NCBI GenBank assembly: GCA_028287455.1
Contig: JAQBPP010000336.1
Location: 1 to 17,152, forward strand
Length of the DNA: 17,152 bases
DNA from: Bacilli bacterium
GTDB taxonomy: Bacteria > Bacillota > Bacilli > Tumebacillales > JAQBPP01
Direction of reading: 5' to 3'
Shown: positions 1 to 7,669 of the stretch, piece after piece
How positions within the stretch are numbered: position 1 is the first letter of the stretch
Layout: every line of letters begins with the position of its first letter
Notes under the pieces: model-generated
Database searches by the model: none
Told to the model about the DNA's origin: nothing
Seen by the model: only the letters and a program-made list of their open reading frames with translations
Made by a program: the position numbers and the translations under genes

Positions 1-785
1 ATTGCTCCCAGGTAAACAGCAGCCAACCGACGGATTGAGGAATTGGTATCGTGTTGTGCTTTCACCACGACGTCAATCGAATCCTGTGTTGGATTCAGTT
101 GATCGAGTGCGGCGTATCTTCTTTGCCAGTCCGGATGATCGAGCAGCTGATTCACTTCATCGTCCGAAAGCGGTTCAGCAGATACCGCTTCACCTAGATC
201 CTCTTTGGCCGCTCGTTCAATCAACTGCTTTAGCCGGTTCTCATCATATGCGGCAATTACCAGCTGCAGGACCTCTTCCCCTATATCAGCAGCTTCACCG
301 TAACGAATACCTTGGTCCACCCATTTTCGTTCCTTCAGGAAATTCTGCGAGGCTGCCACTGCTTCTTTCGCGGCGATGCCAAACTGTTCAGGCAAAGCTA
401 CTCGTATGTCTTCTGTGCCTGACAGCAGTTTAATCTGCATGGGAATTCCTTTGAACATTTGGATCAAGACTTGATACTCCCCTGTGACGGGTGCTGCTTG
501 CTGAGCTTTTTCGCTAGGATTTAAGGATTCACTCTCAAAGAGAGTGCGAACCTGTGTTAAAATCGATTGCCAATCTGTCTTTGGGTTTCGCTCCAAAGAT
601 AGAAAATCTGCAACTTGGTAAACCCCTTTGACGCCTTCAATGTCGAATAACCTGCGGATATAATCCGGGCAGCTTTGCAGACTGCCTTTTTTATAATTCA
701 GTTTAATCCCTTCAGGCAAACTTTCATCCAAATTCAGTTTCATGCTGTTTGGATTTGGAGTAGGTTCAATTGATTTAATCTTCAC
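1..785 (-). CDS. CvfC-like protein: Nfu N-terminal domain plus HEAT-type repeats (partial, C-terminus off the left edge)
   Basis: An open frame of 261 codons runs from a GTG at 785 to the window edge without a stop. The GTG is preceded by GGAGGG with 9 nt spacing. The N-terminus, reading KIKSIEPTPNPNSMKL with a later GxxSCPDYIRRLFDIEGVKGV stretch, matches the Nfu/NifU N-terminal scaffold fold (about residues 1-85). A central segment (about 115-195) resembles the domain of staphylococcal conserved virulence factor C. From about residue 215, repeats such as HPDWQRRYAALDQL and SSIRRLAAVYL look like HEAT/PBS-lyase-type helical repeats. The molecular function of this family is not established. The gene lies only 46 bp after gyrB with no terminator between, so it is probably read with the gyrB operon. 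In many Bacilli gyrA occupies this place. Family assignment is from recognition of motifs only. Confidence 0.75.
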   Translation of the reverse strand, partial: MKIKSIEPTPNPNSMKLNLDESLPEGIKLNYKKGSLQSCPDYIRRLFDIEGVKGVYQVADFLSLERNPKTDWQSILTQVRTLFESESLNPSEKAQQAAPVTGEYQVLIQMFKGIPMQIKLLSGTEDIRVALPEQFGIAAKEAVAASQNFLKERKWVDQGIRYGEAADIGEEVLQLVIAAYDENRLKQLIERAAKEDLGEAVSAEPLSDDEVNQLLDHPDWQRRYAALDQLNPTQDSIDVVVKAQHDTNSSIRRLAAVYLGA

Positions 786-831
786 GGGCGGTTTCCCTCC
801 GACTCTTTTAGGAAAAACGGTAGTGAACAGT

Positions 832-2745
832 CTAGATGTCCAGGTTGCGGACATATTTGGCATTTTCTTCGATGAATTGACGACGCGGTTCAACCTTTTC
901 CCCCATTAAACGGTCAAAGTACACTTCCGCCTGCTGTCCGTTTTCGATCGTCACTTTAAGAAGTGTGCGCGAATTCGGGTCCATTGTAGTATCCCACAAT
1001 TGATCCGCGTTCATTTCGCCAAGACCCTTGTACCGCTGAACATTCACGCCGGTCTTGCCCATCTGTTCGAGCGCTTCGTTCAACTGTTTGTCATTATAGC
1101 AATAGCGAGTGGTTTTTCCCTTGCTCACCTTATAAAGGGGAGGTTGCGCCATGTAGATGTAGCCTTCATTGATCAGTTCTCTCATATATCGGTAAAAGAA
1201 AGTCAACAGCAGAATCCGAATATGCGAACCATCCACATCTGCATCTGTCATGATGACAATTTTATGATAACGCGCCTTGGAAATTTCAAAATCTTCACCA
1301 ATTCCTGTTCCAAGCGCAGTGATGATATTTCGGATCTCATTGTTGGATAAGATTTTATCCAACCGAGCTTTTTCGACATTTAATATTTTGCCGCGCAATG
1401 GCAGAATGGCCTGAGTATGCCGATCACGCCCTTGTTTCGCCGAACCTCCCGCAGAGTCTCCCTCAACGATAAACACTTCACTTTCACTTGGGTCCTTGCT
1501 GGAGCAGTCTGCTAATTTCCCGGGTAATGAAGAAAATTCCAACGCAGACTTTCTTCTCGTCAATTCACGTGCTTTGCGCGCCGCTTCCCGGGCTCTGGCT
1601 GCAGTCAGACATTTATCCATAATCTTGCGGCTGGTGGCGGGGTTTTCCTCCAAAAAGCTTGCAAAGCGGTCATTAAACATTGTTTCTACAATCCCGCGCA
1701 CTTCAGAATTGCCTAATTTTGTTTTGGTTTGGCCCTCAAATTGCGGATCCGGGATTTTAACTGAAATAACAGCTGTTAAACCCTCTCTGACATCATCACC
1801 AGTTAAGTTCGTATCAGCTTCTTTAAGCATTCCATTTCGACGAGCATAATCATTAATCACACGAGTAAGTGCACTTTTAAAACCAGCTTCATGTGTGCCG
1901 CCTTCATGGGTGTTGATGTTATTGGCAAATGAATAAATATGGTCACGAGTATACCCATCAAAGTATTGTACGGCGACTTCCGCAATGATGCCGTCCTTTT
2001 CACCAGTGACAAAAATTGGCGGCTCATGCAGCGGGTCCTTTTGCTGATTTAAATAGTCCACCATGGAAGCAATTCCGCCGTCATAACGGAAAGCATCTGC
2101 ACGATCAGTCCGCAAATCTTCCAATGTGATTTCAAGTCCGCCATTTAAAAAAGCCAGTTCACGCAAACGTCCTTCTAATGTTTCGTATATAAAATCAGTG
2201 GTTTCTGTGAAAATTTGTTCGTCTGGTTTAAACGAAACACTGGTTCCCGTTTCATCAGTTTCACCGATCACGCGCAAATCGTAGTCTGGCACACCGCGTG
2301 TAAAACGCAGCTGATGGATCTTGCCGTCTCGTTTAACGATGACTTCCAGCCATTCCGACAGTGCATTCACCACGGATGCTCCAACCCCATGCAGACCGCC
2401 GGAAACTTTATACCCTTCTCCGCCAAATTTTCCACCTGCATGAAGCACCGTTAAAGCTACCTCTACTGCAGGACGGCCTACTTTAGCATGAATTCCGACT
2501 GGGAAGCCGCGTCCATTATCAATTACTGTTACACTGCCGTCTGTATTGACATAGACTTTTATCAGTGTACATGCACCAGCCAAAGCCTCATCAATGCTGT
2601 TATCCACAATTTCCCAGACCAAATGGTGCAATCCTCTTGCACTGGTCGAGCCGATATACATACCTGGCCGCTTACGAACAGCCTCGAGTCCTTCTAGTAC
2701 TTGTATTTGCGATTCATCATAAACTGAATTTCCTTGCTGGGCCAA
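832..2745 (-). CDS. gyrB: DNA gyrase subunit B
   Basis: ATPase subunit of DNA gyrase, which with GyrA introduces negative supercoils into DNA. The 637-residue product has the full family length. The GHKL ATPase domain shows EIVDNSIDEAL (45-55), DNGRGFPVG (76-84) and GGLHGVGASVVNAL (116-129). The transducer domain has QTKTKLGN (329-336). The TOPRIM domain shows EGDSAGG (418-424) and the metal-binding DADVDGSHIR (491-500), and the C-terminus ends in RRQFIEENA and YVRNLDI. The start is a TTG at 2743-2745 preceded by GGAGGG with 7 nt spacing; no ATG fits. Residue 501 is Ile where Thr is usual. The Arg of the KRDGKIH segment, matching the position tied to aminocoumarin sensitivity in E. coli, is present. 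It follows remB by 74 bp. Confidence 0.98.
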   Translation of the reverse strand: MAQQGNSVYDESQIQVLEGLEAVRKRPGMYIGSTSARGLHHLVWEIVDNSIDEALAGACTLIKVYVNTDGSVTVIDNGRGFPVGIHAKVGRPAVEVALTVLHAGGKFGGEGYKVSGGLHGVGASVVNALSEWLEVIVKRDGKIHQLRFTRGVPDYDLRVIGETDETGTSVSFKPDEQIFTETTDFIYETLEGRLRELAFLNGGLEITLEDLRTDRADAFRYDGGIASMVDYLNQQKDPLHEPPIFVTGEKDGIIAEVAVQYFDGYTRDHIYSFANNINTHEGGTHEAGFKSALTRVINDYARRNGMLKEADTNLTGDDVREGLTAVISVKIPDPQFEGQTKTKLGNSEVRGIVETMFNDRFASFLEENPATSRKIMDKCLTAARAREAARKARELTRRKSALEFSSLPGKLADCSSKDPSESEVFIVEGDSAGGSAKQGRDRHTQAILPLRGKILNVEKARLDKILSNNEIRNIITALGTGIGEDFEISKARYHKIVIMTDADVDGSHIRILLLTFFYRYMRELINEGYIYMAQPPLYKVSKGKTTRYCYNDKQLNEALEQMGKTGVNVQRYKGLGEMNADQLWDTTMDPNSRTLLKVTIENGQQAEVYFDRLMGEKVEPRRQFIEENAKYVRNLDI

Positions 2746-2819
2746 ATGTTGTCCCTCCGTCTATAATAAGATAATGGCGGAAATACAGTAATATTTCCAG
2801 TGTACCATACTCTTTTTGA

Positions 2820-3071
2820 CTAGTCTAAATCTGTGAAAAACGCCGCCCGCTTTTTCAATGTGACAGATGAGATCGGAGAGTAGTAAATTTTGCCTTCGGT
2901 CACCACAAAAGATTTGGTTTCTGCTGGGTCAATGGTGATCGTTTGTTTATTGCGTCCTGCCTTGGACAAAAATTCAGCGGTAATTTTCGAAGCCTCTTCC
3001 GTTCGCAAATCAAAAATAGCAATCACTTGTTCGCTCTGTACCATGACATCACCGCCTAAATGAATAAACAA
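2820..3071 (-). CDS. remB: RemB/YaaB family protein (extracellular matrix regulator, DUF370)
   Basis: An 83-residue protein with the pattern of B. subtilis YaaB/RemB: an opening FIHLGGDVMV, a central IAIFDLR, and a conserved end IYYSPISSVTLKKRA. RemB was described as a biofilm/extracellular-matrix regulator in B. subtilis; its relative RemA binds DNA. The biochemical role of RemB itself is less clear. The start is a TTG at 3069-3071, with GGAG 10 nt upstream inside the end of recF. The recF stop is only 6 bp away, so translation is likely coupled. The position between recF and gyrB is the standard Bacillales one and supports the assignment. Confidence 0.88.
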   Translation of the reverse strand: MFIHLGGDVMVQSEQVIAIFDLRTEEASKITAEFLSKAGRNKQTITIDPAETKSFVVTEGKIYYSPISSVTLKKRAAFFTDLD

Positions 3072-3077
3072 TTCTGA

Positions 3078-4202
3078 TCATCTCCGCTCTGTTATGATTC
3101 CTGACTCTACTGTGAATAGCTGAGTAGCGGTGTCAATAAAGGTTTCCAATCCATAAGTGCTGGTCGTAGTAATAAAAGTTTGCACCCGCTCCCCCATGCT
3201 CCGCAGCAGCTGAATTTGCCGGCTGGAATCGAGCTCCGACAGCACATCATCAAGCAAAAGCACAGGATATTCGCCAACTTCCGTTTTAATCAGTTCAATC
3301 TCTGCCAATTTCATGGCCAAAGCGGAAGTCCGCTGTTGTCCTTGAGAAGCAAATCGGGTTACATCGTAGCCATTTATAAAAACCGAGACATCATCCCGAT
3401 GCGGCCCAGCAGTAGTGATCCCTCTGGCCAAATCCTGCCGTTTGCATCGTTCAAGTTCCCGCTGAAAAGACGCCATCAAATCCTTGGATCCCGCTTGTTC
3501 ATCCATTTCGGGATGAATAGAACAAGTATAGCCAAGTTGCAGCGACTCGAGACCGTTTGAAATGCGCAGATGAATGTCACTGGCGTATTCCTGCAATTTG
3601 AGCAGAAATTGTTTGCGCTTCTGAATGATGCGCACGCCATGCTCGATCAGCTGCTCATCCCAGACAGAAAGCAAATCCCAGTTAACTTGGGATTTTTCGG
3701 ACATTTCTCGCAGAATGGAATTTCTCTGCAATACAATTTTACTATATTGATTAAGATCATGCAGGTAGGTTGGGGAAATTTGACTGATTTCCATATCCAG
3801 AAATCGCCGTCGCTGTGCTGGACCGCCCTTGATCAAACTCAAATCTTCAGGAGCAAACAGAACGACGTTGAAGTTACCCACAAAGTCGGTCATTTTCTTC
3901 CGGTCAATGCCATTCACCTTCGCCCGCTTGCCTTTGGACAAGATCTTCAGCTCAAGTTCAAGTTCCCGCGATTGATGATTCACTTTGGCCTGGAGAATAG
4001 CTGCATCCGATTGCCATTTAATCAGTTCCTGATCTTTGGATGTACGATAGGACTTGGAGGTAGCAAAGAGTGAGATCGCTTCCAGTAGATTGGTCTTTCC
4101 TTGTGCATTGGGCCCGACAATCATGTTCACATTCGTGGAAAATTCCAGCTGCAAGTGATCATAATTGCGAAAATTCACAAGCGAAATCTTCTGTAGATTC
4201 AC
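3078..4202 (-). CDS. recF: DNA replication/repair protein RecF
   Basis: SMC-like ABC ATPase that helps load RecA onto gapped single-stranded DNA together with RecO and RecR. The product is 374 residues, close to the usual 360-375. The Walker A motif GPNAQGKTN is at 30-38, the ABC signature SQGQQRTSALAMKLAE at about 286-301, and Walker B LLLDDVLSELD at 315-325. The start is a GTG at 4200-4202 whose last bases overlap the yaaA stop in a GTGA tetranucleotide, the mark of translational coupling. A modest AAAGGA lies 8 nt upstream. Start choice is supported by the family opening MNLQKISLVNFRNY. Confidence 0.97.
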   Translation of the reverse strand: MNLQKISLVNFRNYDHLQLEFSTNVNMIVGPNAQGKTNLLEAISLFATSKSYRTSKDQELIKWQSDAAILQAKVNHQSRELELELKILSKGKRAKVNGIDRKKMTDFVGNFNVVLFAPEDLSLIKGGPAQRRRFLDMEISQISPTYLHDLNQYSKIVLQRNSILREMSEKSQVNWDLLSVWDEQLIEHGVRIIQKRKQFLLKLQEYASDIHLRISNGLESLQLGYTCSIHPEMDEQAGSKDLMASFQRELERCKRQDLARGITTAGPHRDDVSVFINGYDVTRFASQGQQRTSALAMKLAEIELIKTEVGEYPVLLLDDVLSELDSSRQIQLLRSMGERVQTFITTTSTYGLETFIDTATQLFTVESGIITERR

Positions 4203-4435
4203 GATAATGATTCCTTTGATTCCAGCCTAATACCCTCAAAACCTTCAATCAGGATCAAATCTCCCACGTGTAGTTTCCGACCCCTTCTTTGTTCAGGCAC
4301 GCCATTGACTCGAATTGGTGTAGTCGCTAAAAAATGCTTCACTTCTCCGCCTGAAGAGAGAACATCCGCATATTTCAACAGTTGACCTAATGTAATGTAC
4401 TCCTGTTCCAGATTGATGTTCTTGTACTGTGGCAT
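4199..4435 (-). CDS. yaaA: S4-domain RNA-binding protein YaaA
   Basis: A 78-residue protein of the YaaA/YlmH-like S4 family found between dnaN and recF in most Bacilli. The S4 motif is visible in ITLGQLLKYADVLSSGGEVKHFL followed by VNGVPEQRRGRKL and VGDLI, which is the alpha-L RNA-binding fold. It is thought to act on the ribosome or its RNA, but no firm function is known. The ATG at 4433-4435 has GGAGG 6 nt upstream. It lies 37 bp after dnaN and overlaps recF by 4 nt. Confidence 0.9.
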   Translation of the reverse strand: MPQYKNINLEQEYITLGQLLKYADVLSSGGEVKHFLATTPIRVNGVPEQRRGRKLHVGDLILIEGFEGIRLESKESLS

Positions 4436-4472
4436 TTACTGCCTCCATTTTCTGCTGTTTGTATTGAAAAAG

Positions 4473-5609
4473 TTAATAAATCCTTACCGGCAGTAGTAAA
4501 TGCAGATAGTTTCGGTTATCAACCATTTTAATCAAAAAGGCAGTCATTGAACCATTAAACTCCAGCGTGATCTCATTGGAATCCATTACACGCAGTGCTT
4601 GCAGTAAAAAGCTGGCATTAAACGCAATCAGCAGGTCTTCGCCATCCTTACTGGTAGCAAATAATGTCTCGGAGATTTTTCCAACGTCTGGTGAATTGGA
4701 TGTAATCTCAATGGATTCCTGTTTCAAATTAAACCGAATGACATGATTGTCATTGTCTTTTGCGATCAGCGCTGCTCGTTCAGCCGCATTTAACAGGTCT
4801 TTGGTGTTCAATTGGACTGTTGTTTTAAAGACGGTTGGGATAATGCGGGAGGTATCCGGATATTGCCCATCAATCAACCGGGAATAAAACTGAGTTTGTT
4901 TCATTTGTATCAGGATTTGATTTTCTGCTACCAATACGTCGACGAGGGAGTCATCCTCCTCCAGAAGTCTGGATAACTCCACCAAGCTTTTACCGGGTAC
5001 TACGACGCCGCTAAACTGTAAATCAGCTGCCGCCTCAACTTGAGCTTCTCTTGATGCAAGTCGATGGGAATCAGTGGCGAGCAATTTCAGGATGCCATTC
5101 TCAAGTGAAAACCTTACCCCCGTAAAAATGGGTCTGATTTCTTCAGTAGATACTGCGAAGACTGTTTGTCGAATCAGATCTTTGAACAAATCGGACGGTA
5201 AGCTGAAAATTTGATTGCTTTGCACAGCGGGGAGTCTCGGAAATTCCTCGACATCTTGTCCATGCAGATTGATTTCTGACGTACCTGAGCGAATGATTGC
5301 CAAAAAGCCTTGCTGAACTTCAAAATCTACAGTTGAGGTGGGTAGTTTGCGAATGATGTCAGTTAAATATCTGGCAGACAGCACAATTCCACCTGGGGCA
5401 GAAACTTTCAGAATTTCTTCGCCATCAATTTCCAAAGGAACAATCGTTTCAATGCTGATTTCAAGATCAGTTGCGGTAAGCTTAATCCCTTGTTCGTCAG
5501 CGATGATACGAATACCTGCGAGGATCGGCATTGTGGTTTTGGAAGAAGCAACTTTTTGAACTTGCAGAATGGCAGTTAACAAAGGTTGTTTTTTTATTGT
5601 GAATTTCAA
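4473..5609 (-). CDS. dnaN: DNA polymerase III beta subunit (sliding clamp)
   Basis: Ring-shaped processivity clamp that holds DNA polymerase III and many repair proteins on DNA. From the TTG at 5607-5609 the product is 378 residues and opens MKFTIKKQPLLTAI, matching the family start. GGGAGG lies 8 nt upstream of this TTG. An in-frame ATG at 5636 would add nine residues but has no ribosome binding site and falls upstream of that Shine-Dalgarno sequence, so I prefer TTG. Three clamp domains are apparent, with PILAGIRI early, VRFSLENGILKLLATDSHRLA in the middle domain, and the terminal LLLPVRIY. The gap to dnaA contains the origin unwinding region. Confidence 0.97.
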   Translation of the reverse strand: MKFTIKKQPLLTAILQVQKVASSKTTMPILAGIRIIADEQGIKLTATDLEISIETIVPLEIDGEEILKVSAPGGIVLSARYLTDIIRKLPTSTVDFEVQQGFLAIIRSGTSEINLHGQDVEEFPRLPAVQSNQIFSLPSDLFKDLIRQTVFAVSTEEIRPIFTGVRFSLENGILKLLATDSHRLASREAQVEAAADLQFSGVVVPGKSLVELSRLLEEDDSLVDVLVAENQILIQMKQTQFYSRLIDGQYPDTSRIIPTVFKTTVQLNTKDLLNAAERAALIAKDNDNHVIRFNLKQESIEITSNSPDVGKISETLFATSKDGEDLLIAFNASFLLQALRVMDSNEITLEFNGSMTAFLIKMVDNRNYLHLLLPVRIY

Positions 5610-5660
5610 AAGTTTTGCCTCCCAAATGTTATGCATTCTTATTGGTTTATAGTAATAAAA

Positions 5661-5678
5661 TAATACTACTAGTAGTAG
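5661..5678 (+). promoter_or_regulatory. DnaA-trio element of the origin
   Basis: Reading this strand 3' to 5' away from the GC cluster gives the triplets GAT, GAT, GAT, CAT, CAT, AAT. The described consensus for DnaA-trios is 3'-[G/A]AT-5', so four of six fit exactly and two carry C at the first place. The element starts immediately after the GGG at 5678-5680 and about 13 nt from the nearest good DnaA box, then passes into A/T-only sequence. Bases 5664-5677 also form a perfect 14-bp palindrome. Confidence 0.78.
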
Positions 5679-5764
5679 GGCCTGTGAATTTGTGGATATG
5701 CCTGCTTAATCCCCATCAGTTCACCATTTTGGCTGTTGATAAATTGTGGATGAGTAGGCGTGGT

Positions 5765-5773
5765 TTATCCACA
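5765..5773 (+). promoter_or_regulatory. Perfect DnaA box beside the dnaA stop codon
   Basis: TTATCCACA matches the DnaA-box consensus at all nine positions and ends 5 bp from the dnaA stop codon. It is the only perfect box in the dnaN-dnaA gap. Two one-mismatch boxes in the opposite orientation follow at 5745-5753 and 5691-5699. Confidence 0.85.
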
Positions 5774-5778
5774 GTAAA

Positions 5779-7167
5779 TTAATAGGATTGTATTTTTTCT
5801 TTGATACCCTCAATGAGCGATTTGATAGAAGAATCTGTATCTATATCTTTCCTCACCTTGTCGTGTGCGTGCAATACGGTCGTATGATCTCGCCCACCGA
5901 ATTCATCGCCTATTTTTGGTAAAGAGTAATCGGTAAGTTCTCGCGCCAGATACATGGCAATTTGTCTGGGATAGGCAATGTTGCGTGTGCGTTTCTTTAC
6001 TTTAAAGTCATCCATCTTGATGTCAAAATGGGCGCCAACTATACGTTGGATATCTTGAATTGTAATCATCCGGTTTCGCTGAGGGATCAAGATGTCATGC
6101 AGCGCTTCGGCTGCGAGTTCCGCAGAAAAATCCATATTGACTAATGAGGAATAGGCCTGCACCCGAATCAATGCGCCTTCCAGTTCCCGAATATTGGTAT
6201 CGATCTTTCCTGCGATGTATTCAGTAACTTCTTCCGGGATATCCAATCCTTCTGCCCGTGCCTTTTTACGCAGAATGGCAATTCTTGTTTCAAAATCGGG
6301 CGGTTGAATATCAGTAATTAATCCCCACTCAAAACGAGAGCGCAGCCGTTCTTCTAAATGAGCAATTTCTCTCGGCTGACGATCGCTGGAAATTACGATT
6401 TGCTTATTTTCTTCGTGCAAAGCATTAAATGTATGAAAAAATTCTTCCTGAGTCCCTTCTTTATCAGCCAGAAACTGAATATCATCTATTAACAGCACGT
6501 CCACATTGCGATATTTGTTGCGGAAGTCTGCCGGGCGGTTATTCATGATGCAATTGATAAATTCATTTGTGAATTTTTCAGAGGAAATATAAAGTACTTT
6601 GGCGTACGGATTTCGTTCCAGTACATATTGTCCAATTGCGTGCATTAGATGGGTTTTGCCAAGTCCAACCCCACCGTATAAGAACAAAGGGTTGTAGTTG
6701 TCAGCAGGTTTTTCCGCGACTGCAAGGGACGCAGCATGGGCAAATCGATTGTTGGGACCCACCACGAACGTTTCAAAACGATATTTCGGATTGAGCGGCG
6801 TCGGAATGAACCCTTCCGTAGGTCCTGTCATCCTGTTTTCCGTTAAGTTATGTGCTTGATTGTTAAGTATGGTTTGTTCGCTGTCGGTTGAACTGACGTT
6901 AGCTTGTCCCTTCAGCGATTCAGGCAGGACGAACTCTACATTCACATTCGCTTTAGCAATGGATGAGATCGTCTCTTTAATAATTTTCGCATACCTGGCG
7001 TTTAAGTGATTCAGAGTCATCTCATTATTGACCTGAATGGTGAGCACGCCTGCTTGATAAGATACAGGTGATGTCGCCCGAAACCAGGCGGAGAAACTGG
7101 GAGAGGACAATTTTTTTTCTAAATGTACCAGGGATTTCTGCCAAAGAGTGATAGCGGCTCCGTCCAT
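5779..7167 (-). CDS. dnaA: Chromosomal replication initiator protein DnaA
   Basis: AAA+ initiator that binds DnaA boxes, opens oriC and recruits the helicase. The 462-residue product has the N-terminal helicase-interaction domain (about 1-85), a short variable linker, the AAA+ domain with Walker A GGVGLGKTH (165-173), Walker B LLIDD (225-229), sensor 1 SSDRQP, the arginine-finger region RLRSRFEWGL (274-283) and sensor 2 TNIRELEGALIR (324-335). Domain IV carries the DNA-binding signature DEFGGRDHTTVLHAH (421-435). The ATG at 7165-7167 has AGGAGG 11 nt upstream. Box clusters on both sides suggest autoregulation by DnaA. It is transcribed toward the likely unwinding site, as in B. subtilis. Confidence 0.99.
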   Translation of the reverse strand: MDGAAITLWQKSLVHLEKKLSSPSFSAWFRATSPVSYQAGVLTIQVNNEMTLNHLNARYAKIIKETISSIAKANVNVEFVLPESLKGQANVSSTDSEQTILNNQAHNLTENRMTGPTEGFIPTPLNPKYRFETFVVGPNNRFAHAASLAVAEKPADNYNPLFLYGGVGLGKTHLMHAIGQYVLERNPYAKVLYISSEKFTNEFINCIMNNRPADFRNKYRNVDVLLIDDIQFLADKEGTQEEFFHTFNALHEENKQIVISSDRQPREIAHLEERLRSRFEWGLITDIQPPDFETRIAILRKKARAEGLDIPEEVTEYIAGKIDTNIRELEGALIRVQAYSSLVNMDFSAELAAEALHDILIPQRNRMITIQDIQRIVGAHFDIKMDDFKVKKRTRNIAYPRQIAMYLARELTDYSLPKIGDEFGGRDHTTVLHAHDKVRKDIDTDSSIKSLIEGIKEKIQSY

Positions 7168-7586
7168 TAAGCGGTTGACCTCCTAAATCCTAAATCGAAT
7201 CCACAGCCTGCTGTGTATAAATTACGGGGAAAATGTCAAATCCAATCGACTTTTGTAGAAAAAGCGCCTCGATTTATGCTGAAATGTGGAGAACTTTGTG
7301 CACAGAGAGGATAACTATCCACAATCTTATTCACAATTGTGGATAAAAGGTATAATCTATCATTAATATCCACAGAGAGTCCCATATATCATATCAAAAA
7401 TTTAGGTCAATCTGCAACATTTTGATCGATTTACCCACAGATTTATCTGGATTCACAGGTTAAAAAATACTTTGGCTGTGAATAGTGGATAAGAACGCTT
7501 ATTTTGTGGATTGGTTGTTGAAAACTGTCGAATTAAGTATAACCTGTGAACAACTCATGTGGATGATTTTAGGTGGTGCCGATTCC
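7168..7586. other. oriC, dnaA-upstream DnaA-box cluster (no gene)
   Basis: The 502-bp gap between the divergent dnaA and rpmH genes holds no credible gene. It has one perfect box, TGTGGATAA at 7338-7346 (minus orientation). One-mismatch 9-mers lie at 7285-7293, 7315-7323, 7327-7335, 7366-7374, 7431-7439, 7484-7492 and 7558-7566, and weaker two-mismatch ones at 7505-7513 and 7195-7203. The density far exceeds chance and matches the dnaA-upstream half of a bipartite Bacillus-type origin. The three boxes within 7315-7346 are packed closely and alternate in orientation. The cluster also covers the presumed dnaA promoter, consistent with DnaA autoregulation. Confidence 0.85.
7388..7417 (-). promoter_or_regulatory. 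Candidate dnaA promoter
   Basis: On the minus strand TTGCAG (7417-7412) and TATGAT (7393-7388) are separated by 18 nt, four and five matches to the sigma-A -35 and -10 consensus. This would give a leader of about 215 nt before the dnaA ATG. A perfect TTGACA lies nearer the gene (minus strand, about 7234-7239) but has no -10 at the right distance. DnaA-box-like sites at 7366-7374 and 7431-7439 flank the candidate. Assignment is tentative. Confidence 0.35.
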
Positions 7587-7616
7587 TTGACAGTTCATGA
7601 TTAAAATTGTTATTAT
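7587..7616 (+). promoter_or_regulatory. Sigma-A-type promoter of rpmH
   Basis: A perfect TTGACA (7587-7592) and TATTAT (7611-7616, one mismatch to TATAAT) are separated by 18 nt, with an AT-rich surround. The expected start of transcription is near 7623, leaving a leader of about 45 nt before rpmH. It is the only strong promoter I see at the head of the rightward gene block. Confidence 0.8.
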
Positions 7617-7669
7617 ATTTGAGAATGTCACTGTGTCGGTGATCGCTGTGTCTAAGGAGGTGTGCCATT

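Larger units (their letters stand above)
5610..5778. other. oriC: oriC, dnaN-dnaA intergenic part (probable unwinding region)
   Basis: The gap holds, in order away from dnaA, a perfect DnaA box TTATCCACA (5765-5773, plus), a one-mismatch box TGTGGATGA (5745-5753), a one-mismatch box TGTGGATAT (5691-5699), an adjoining degenerate box ending CACA at 5683, a GGGCC spacer (5678-5682), a run of DnaA-trios (5661-5678) and an AT-rich stretch (about 5640-5667). Read on the minus strand, box, GC cluster and trios follow the order described for the basal unwinding system of B. subtilis, which also lies between dnaA and dnaN. Known: DnaA binds the boxes and extends along the trios to open the duplex. 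Inferred: this is the melting site here. Confidence 0.87.

Noticed and set aside
2..433. 143-codon open frame on the plus strand
   Set aside because: It lies antisense to the CvfC-like minus-strand frame, which has a recognisable domain pattern, a good ribosome binding site and no stop to the window edge. The plus frame matches no family I know.
530..546. 7-bp inverted repeat CACTCTC/GAGAGTG in the CvfC-like gene
   Set aside because: It lies inside coding sequence without a T-run; such short repeats arise by chance.
1585..1594. Second CCCGGG-centred sequence in gyrB as a Noc site
   Set aside because: Its flanks (GCTT on the left, CTCT on the right) do not fit the ATTT/AAAT arms of the Noc-binding site.
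3570..4073. 167-codon plus-strand open frame
   Set aside because: It is antisense to recF, whose motifs are unambiguous, and shows no family features.
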